NCBI GenBank assembly: GCA_035760665.1
Contig: DASTSN010000104.1
Location: forward strand, 1 to 64,000
Direction of reading: 5' to 3'
DNA: 64,000 bases
Source: DASTSN01 sp035760665
GTDB lineage: Bacteria > Bacteroidota > Bacteroidia > Chitinophagales > Chitinophagaceae
The notes beneath the pieces were generated by a model. It was not told where the DNA came from and ran no database searches. It saw only the letters and a program-made list of their open reading frames with translations. Made by a program: the position numbers and the translations under genes. Below, piece by piece: positions 60,507-64,000 of this stretch (positions are counted from its first letter, which is position 1; each line of letters starts with the position of its first letter).

Positions 60507-60929
60507 TCAGCTGCTGTGATCAGCTACAATCAGCCATTGACCGTCAATTTTTTTTAGCAATAAATCATAATGACCGGTCAGGTCTCCAACAGTGCGTTGT
60601 AAATTCCATTTGCCTACAACATAATAGTATTTATCTGATATTCGTTTGATGTATAAAATGTCAAACGACAATTTTCCCATCATGGTTGTATCGGGGTATC
60701 CTCGTTTATAATTTTCCAGCGCATTTTTCCAGCCACGCGATACGCCATTTTTACCGATGAACAGTAAAGAGTCGCTTTGCCAGTAACTTTTCATAAAACC
60801 GTCAATATCACCGGCATTCCAGGTTTCTGTTTGTGTGTGCAGCAAGGCCAGGATTTCTGTTTCATCTTTCGACTGTCCCAGGCAGGAAACAGCAGCAAAA
60901 CACAGGTAAAAAGATAGCAGCAGTTTCAT
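60507..60929 (-). CDS. DUF4440/SnoaL-type secreted protein
   Basis: The 140-residue protein starts with a signal peptide (MKLLLSFYLCFAAVSCLGQ). The mature domain shows the NTF2/SnoaL-like pattern EILALLHTQTETWNAGDIDGFMKSYWQSDSLLFIG and ending YDLLLKKIDGQWLIVADHSS, typical of DUF4440. Such proteins are cone-shaped and bind small ligands, but function is seldom known. The ATG at 60929 is chosen for the signal peptide. The merC-like gene lies 63 bp upstream in the same direction. Confidence 0.85.
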   Translation of the reverse strand: MKLLLSFYLCFAAVSCLGQSKDETEILALLHTQTETWNAGDIDGFMKSYWQSDSLLFIGKNGVSRGWKNALENYKRGYPDTTMMGKLSFDILYIKRISDKYYYVVGKWNLQRTVGDLTGHYDLLLKKIDGQWLIVADHSS

Positions 60930-60992
60930 GAGATTTGTTTTCCTTTTTTGAATTATTACCATAATGAAGCAGCAGGCTATAACCAACGGTCA

Positions 60993-61385
60993 TCAATGAT
61001 CGCAATCATCTGCGTGACAATGATTCGCCAGCCGGCAATACCGGTAATTTAAGAAATGTGCCGATACAATGAACACAACGGCAGGAAATAAAAGCCAGGT
61101 TTCGTACCGGACATAAAACTCTTTCAACACCAGGCAAATAAAACCAAGGCTGAAAACTACCAGCGGGAACGACCTGTGATGATGCCGGCGGAAGCCATGG
61201 TACAAAGAATAGCTGCCAATGCCAAAAGCCGCAGAAATCATCAATGCTTCGAACATTTTATTGTTTATAACGTTCATCCCGAAAAGCGGCAGCGATGAAA
61301 GAAATAAGGGTAACACTGCACAATGAATGGCACAGGCGACAGAAGCAGCAATGCCCACAGCGTCCCAGTTTATTTTTGATTTCAT
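60993..61385 (-). CDS. MerC-domain membrane protein
   Basis: The 130-residue protein has four hydrophobic segments and the MerC signature CAIHCAVLPLF near residue 18, which carries the metal-handling Cys pair. The tail is metal-rich (NHCHADDCDH). MerC proteins transport mercury, but Bacteroidota homologues next to Fur-type genes more likely handle zinc or another metal. The ATG at 61385 is forced by the promoter: the earlier ATG at 61412 lies within it. The -7 element ends 9 nt before the start, so the mRNA is almost leaderless. A palindrome overlapping the -33 element suggests repression. Confidence 0.85.
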   Translation of the reverse strand: MKSKINWDAVGIAASVACAIHCAVLPLFLSSLPLFGMNVINNKMFEALMISAAFGIGSYSLYHGFRRHHHRSFPLVVFSLGFICLVLKEFYVRYETWLLFPAVVFIVSAHFLNYRYCRLANHCHADDCDH

Positions 61386-61393
61386 AGCAATTA

Positions 61394-61424
61394 CAAAACT
61401 AAAGTGCTGCATCTGAGTTGCAAA
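61394..61424 (-). promoter_or_regulatory. Two-element promoter of the merC-like gene
   Basis: On the minus strand TTTG (61424-61421), a 19-nt spacer and TAGTTTTG (61401-61394) match the Bacteroidota consensus fully. The predicted start is within a few bases of ATG 61385. Confidence 0.65.
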
Positions 61425-61439
61425 ATATATTTTTGCAAC
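61417..61439. promoter_or_regulatory. Candidate Zur/Fur-type operator
   Basis: GTTGCAAAA (61417-61425) and TTTTGCAAC (61431-61439) are perfect 9-bp inverted arms around a TATAT centre. The site covers the -33 element of the merC-like promoter, where a repressor would block transcription, and a Fur-family gene lies 730 bp away. Zur is the favoured regulator by context, but Fur or another member is possible. Confidence 0.6.
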
Positions 61440-61472
61440 AGAGCCTGATTAGTATCGTAAGCATTGCCGGGC

Positions 61473-61480
61473 TAACTTTG
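61473..61480 (+). promoter_or_regulatory. -7 promoter element of the SCO gene
   Basis: TAACTTTG is an exact TAnnTTTG match 17 nt before ATG 61498. The alternative GTG start at 61480 overlaps it and is unlikely. A short inverted repeat TTTGT-GCA-ACAAA (61477-61489) follows at the expected start point. Confidence 0.5.
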
Positions 61481-61497
61481 TGCAACAAAAGTTTATA

Positions 61498-62106
61498 ATG
61501 AAGAGAAAGGTCATTTTTTATATTGCATTTTTTTCCGTACTTGTAGCAGCTTTTTTGATTGTACTGGTAAAAATGATACCGGGTTTTACTACCCCGCAGT
61601 TTCCGCCCATTAGTAATGTGCAACCATTTGTCTTTACCGACCAGGATGGCAAGCCGTTTACCAATAAAGATGTGGCAGGAAAAGTATACGTGGCGGAATA
61701 TTTTTTTACAACCTGTAAAGGAATATGCCCAAAGCTGAATACGAATATGCGACAGGTATACGAACGGTTTAAGAACGAGCCCGATTTTATGATTCTGTCG
61801 CATACCTGCGACCCGGAAACAGATTCGGCGGCAAAGTTGAAGGCTTATGCCGACTCAATGGGCGTGTCTTCCAAAACCTGGGTGTTCCTGACAGGCCGGA
61901 AAGACAGTCTGTACAGGCAGGCAAGGCTTAGTTACCAGATCGATGATCCGAAGAACAACCTGAAAAGCATCGACGATGATTTTTTACACACACAGTTTTT
62001 TGCGCTGGTAGATAAAAAAGGGCAGGTACGAAAAATTGTGGATGGATTAAAACCAAGCGAAGTGAAGGATATGATAAAATCAATTGATGTCTTGTTAAAA
62101 GAATAA
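61498..62106 (+). CDS. SCO1/SenC-family protein
   Basis: The 202-residue protein has a signal anchor (MKRKVIFYIAFFSVLVAAFLIVLV) and a thioredoxin-like SCO domain. The copper-binding residues are visible: CKGICPKL (Cys-x3-Cys, about residues 76-80) and the distal His in DFLHTQFF. SCO proteins deliver copper to cytochrome c oxidase CuA or act as thiol reductants in the periplasm. It is divergent from the merC-like gene and followed by the Fur-family gene after 63 bp, placing it in a metal-related cluster. ATG 61498 is preferred. Confidence 0.9.
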   Translation: MKRKVIFYIAFFSVLVAAFLIVLVKMIPGFTTPQFPPISNVQPFVFTDQDGKPFTNKDVAGKVYVAEYFFTTCKGICPKLNTNMRQVYERFKNEPDFMILSHTCDPETDSAAKLKAYADSMGVSSKTWVFLTGRKDSLYRQARLSYQIDDPKNNLKSIDDDFLHTQFFALVDKKGQVRKIVDGLKPSEVKDMIKSIDVLLKE

Positions 62107-62169
62107 TCAAAAAACTTATCCGGACTTCTGAATAAAAACGAGAAACTTACCTTTTAACACTTAATAATT

Positions 62170-62589
62170 ATGGAAACACAGGTTGAAGACATCCTTCGAC
62201 GAAACCATTTGAGCGTCACGGATAGCCGAAAAAAAATCCTTCATTTATTCATGAATCATCCCGGGGCCCTGGCGCACGGTGACATTGAAAAAAAAGCAGG
62301 CGAAAAATTTGACAGGGTAACCGTTTACAGAACTCTCCAAACCTTTGTTGAAAAAGGAATCATTCACACCATTCCTACTGCCGACAATTCCGTCAGGTAT
62401 GCACTGTGTAAGGATAACTGCACAGAGGGGCATCACCACGACAATCACGTACACTTTTCCTGCAGGCAATGCGGTAAAACTGTTTGCCTGGCAGACGTGA
62501 CAGTGCCCGAAGTAAAACTTCCGAAGGGTTACGAACCTGAAACCGTGGAAGTGATTGTAACAGGCATCTGCAAGGACTGTAAAAATTAA
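62170..62589 (+). CDS. Fur-family transcriptional regulator (Zur-like candidate)
   Basis: The 139-residue protein has the Fur fold: an N-terminal winged-helix domain (LRRNHLSVTDSRKKILHLFMNHPGALAHGDIEKKAGEKFDRVTVYRTLQTFVEKGIIH) and a C-terminal dimerisation domain. The His-rich GHHHDNHVHF contains metal ligands, and structural zinc Cys pairs are CRQC and CKDC. Fur-family proteins repress target genes when bound to iron, zinc or other metals. The flanking merC-like and SCO genes favour zinc or copper rather than iron, but the metal cannot be identified by sequence alone. Confidence 0.9.
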   Translation: METQVEDILRRNHLSVTDSRKKILHLFMNHPGALAHGDIEKKAGEKFDRVTVYRTLQTFVEKGIIHTIPTADNSVRYALCKDNCTEGHHHDNHVHFSCRQCGKTVCLADVTVPEVKLPKGYEPETVEVIVTGICKDCKN

Positions 62590-62648
62590 AGCACTTTCTT
62601 TTGGACTTTGTAAAACCAGCATAGGCTGGTATCAGCGATGCTATTTCT

Positions 62649-62683
62649 AAAAAAAAGCCCTGATGTAGAAACATCGGGACTTA
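62649..62683 (-). terminator. Rho-independent terminator (M3 peptidase)
   Basis: AAGCCCTGATGT (62655-62666) and ACATCGGGACTT (62671-62682) form a 12-bp stem with one G-T pair and one C-A mismatch. On the minus strand a run of eight T's follows. It lies 140 bp from the peptidase stop; nothing else was seen in 62684-62822. Confidence 0.7.
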
Positions 62684-62822
62684 GGTTAAGGCTCTGATTA
62701 GTAGCTATTTTATAATAAAGTAGAAGAATTGGCTAATAAATAAGATCAAATTCTCATTCAAAAGTAGTATGCTACATTGATATTTCCGAAAAATAGCTGT
62801 ACAACTTTTGTGGTATCCAATA

Positions 62823-64000
62823 TTACTTCTTTATTAATTGATCTAACTCGTTGTTTACAAATTCCATAAGACTTTTGATGTGTTCGGGCGACAAATCAAA
62901 ACGAAGTCCTGCTGCACTAAATAGTTCCGGAAGTGTTTTTGTACCGCCAAGGCGTAATGCATTGGTATAGTTTTGCAAAGCCTGCCCGGCATTTTCCCTA
63001 AACTGCTTCCATAAACCAATGGCGCCTATTTGTGCAATTCCGTATTCGATGTAATAAAAGGGCACTTCGAAAAGATGCAGCTGCCGCTGCCAGCCGTATT
63101 TCCTGTATTCATCGAGCCCGCTGAAATCAATGACAGCAGAAGAAAATTCTTGCTGAATTTCCATCCATTTCTGTATGCGCTCATCAGGGCTGTGTGCAGG
63201 ATGTTCGTACACCCAGTGTTGGAATTTATCAATAATAGCAATCCACGGGAAAATGGTAATCACCCTTTCAAGTTGGTGAATTTTTGCCCGGTTCATATCG
63301 GCAGCATTCTCAAAAAATACATTCCAATGGTCCATCGTAAATAACTCCATCGACATACTGGCCACTTCTGCAATTTCCATCGGGTAATCTTTAAAGCCGT
63401 TCAGCTCCAGGTCGTGTACCAGAAAAGAATGAATGGCGTGCCCACCTTCGTGCAGCATAGTGGTTACATCGCTCATCTGACCGGCTGCATTCATGAAGAT
63501 AAATGGTGCACCACTTTCTGCTAATGGGCAGTTGTAGCCGCCCGGAGCCTTTCCTTTCCTGCTTTCCAGGTCCAGGTGCCCGATCGTTTTCATTTTTTTA
63601 AGACAGTCGCCAAAGAAAGGATCAAGGGCGGTAAAACAACGGATTGATTTTTCAATCAGTTCCTCACCTGTCTGGAACGGGCGCAGCGGTTGCACACCTT
63701 CCGGTTCTGCTTCTGTATCCCATGGGCGAAGGGTTTCCAGTCCCAGTTTTTCTTTTTTATACTGGTAAATTTTATCGGTTAGAGGAACAATGTGTGTTTT
63801 TACAGCCTGGTGAAAACTGAAACAGTCTTCTTTGCTGTAATCAAACCGGCCCAGTTCTACAAATTTGAAATCGCGGTAGTTGGCAAAGCCGGCGTTCAGG
63901 GCTACCTGGTGGCGTTTCGTAACCAGTTTCGTGTAGAGTTCGTTGAGTTGCTCTTTGTCCTGCAGCCTTCGTTCATTTACTTTCCGGTACACTTCTTCAC
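62823..64000 (-). CDS. M3-family oligoendopeptidase, partial (5' end outside window)
   Basis: The frame is open to the end of the window (the codons before GTG 63992 are in frame), so the gene starts beyond it; about 392 C-terminal residues are visible. The zinc site HEGGH (MLHEGGHAIHSF) with the downstream Glu ligand (EIAEVASMSMELF) is present. The context QHWVYEHPAHSPDERIQKWMEIQQEF and YIEYGIAQIGAIGLWKQF fits the PepF/M3B branch, cytosolic peptidases cleaving oligopeptides. Typical members have about 560-600 residues, so roughly 170-200 are missing. A terminator lies 140 bp downstream. Confidence 0.92.
   Translation of the reverse strand, partial: EEVYRKVNERRLQDKEQLNELYTKLVTKRHQVALNAGFANYRDFKFVELGRFDYSKEDCFSFHQAVKTHIVPLTDKIYQYKKEKLGLETLRPWDTEAEPEGVQPLRPFQTGEELIEKSIRCFTALDPFFGDCLKKMKTIGHLDLESRKGKAPGGYNCPLAESGAPFIFMNAAGQMSDVTTMLHEGGHAIHSFLVHDLELNGFKDYPMEIAEVASMSMELFTMDHWNVFFENAADMNRAKIHQLERVITIFPWIAIIDKFQHWVYEHPAHSPDERIQKWMEIQQEFSSAVIDFSGLDEYRKYGWQRQLHLFEVPFYYIEYGIAQIGAIGLWKQFRENAGQALQNYTNALRLGGTKTLPELFSAAGLRFDLSPEHIKSLMEFVNNELDQLIKK

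Noticed and set aside
1..64000. tRNA, rRNA, riboswitch, CRISPR or prophage elements
   Set aside because: No sequence with the required conserved stems and loops, repeats or phage structural genes was seen by reading both strands; a covariance-model search would be needed to exclude short RNA genes.

Overview
The window looks like a contiguous chromosomal segment of a Bacteroidota bacterium, most likely of the family Chitinophagaceae. This rests on protein types rather than a database search: outer-membrane-barrel TonB-like receptors, the ComB, KdsB, PnuC and ThiL types, RecX and FUSC-type proteins, and a GH43 enzyme with Bacteroidota-style domains. Promoters also fit, with repeated -7 elements of the form TAnnTTTG and, in several places, a TTTG 19-20 nt upstream. 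Shine-Dalgarno sequences are essentially absent. Several genes start with GTG or TTG. No rRNA, tRNA, CRISPR array or prophage was seen. The only transposase-like gene is a REP-associated tyrosine transposase (37218-37844).

Layout. 1-11826: a truncated SRPBCC gene, comB, a SNF2/SWIM helicase, a secreted protein, an assimilatory sulfite reductase under a clear promoter/operator, kdsB, a sterol-desaturase-like enzyme and dnaN. 12006-18664: a two-gene unit of a YbjN-like protein and a cytosolic trypsin-like protease, a large secreted repeat protein, recX and an omega-amidase-like nitrilase. 18661-23016 (minus): an S41 peptidase lipoprotein, thiL, an inositol-phosphatase-like enzyme and an aldo/keto reductase. 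23152-28837 (plus): a composite glycosyltransferase, a GH3-family enzyme, a LysE transporter and mtgA. 28839-34846 (minus): a GT39 transferase, a nadR-like kinase with pnuC (NAD precursor salvage), an M23 lipoprotein, Nfu, and an ECF sigma factor with an overlapping membrane gene. 34914-43963: an Spx/ArsC-like protein, two secreted proteins, the RAYT with a REP-like element, pcrA, trxA, an orphan histidine kinase and a 2H phosphoesterase. 44095-44495: two almost identical genes for 27-residue peptides. 44692-53253: yccF, an M1 peptidase, a dehydrogenase, a FUSC transporter, a TPR-like protein, a probable small RNA, a decayed cupredoxin gene and an AraC regulator. 53250-64000: a TonB-like receptor, GH43, OmpA lipoprotein, GH25 lysozyme, a metal-linked merC/sco/fur cluster and a truncated M3 peptidase.

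Most interesting observation. The two 27-residue peptide genes (44095-44178 and 44412-44495) lie below usual gene-calling limits. Each has its own terminator and its own upstream element TGTAAC-N16-CGTC(C/T)TATT. The same element with the same 16-nt spacer (TGTAAC-N16-CGACCTATT) stands upstream of the ECF sigma gene at 34343-34846, 10 kb away. This suggests an autoregulated sigma/anti-sigma-like pair that controls a duplicated micropeptide.

Other regulatory points are a 9-bp-arm palindrome between merC and sco near a Fur-family gene, consistent with a Zur/Fur operator; an operator at the sulfite reductase transcription start; a CRP-like box at an activator position upstream of trxA; and a two-element promoter followed by a terminator at 51766-51965 with no convincing ORF between. 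All functional statements are from sequence reading alone, without alignments or database searches.
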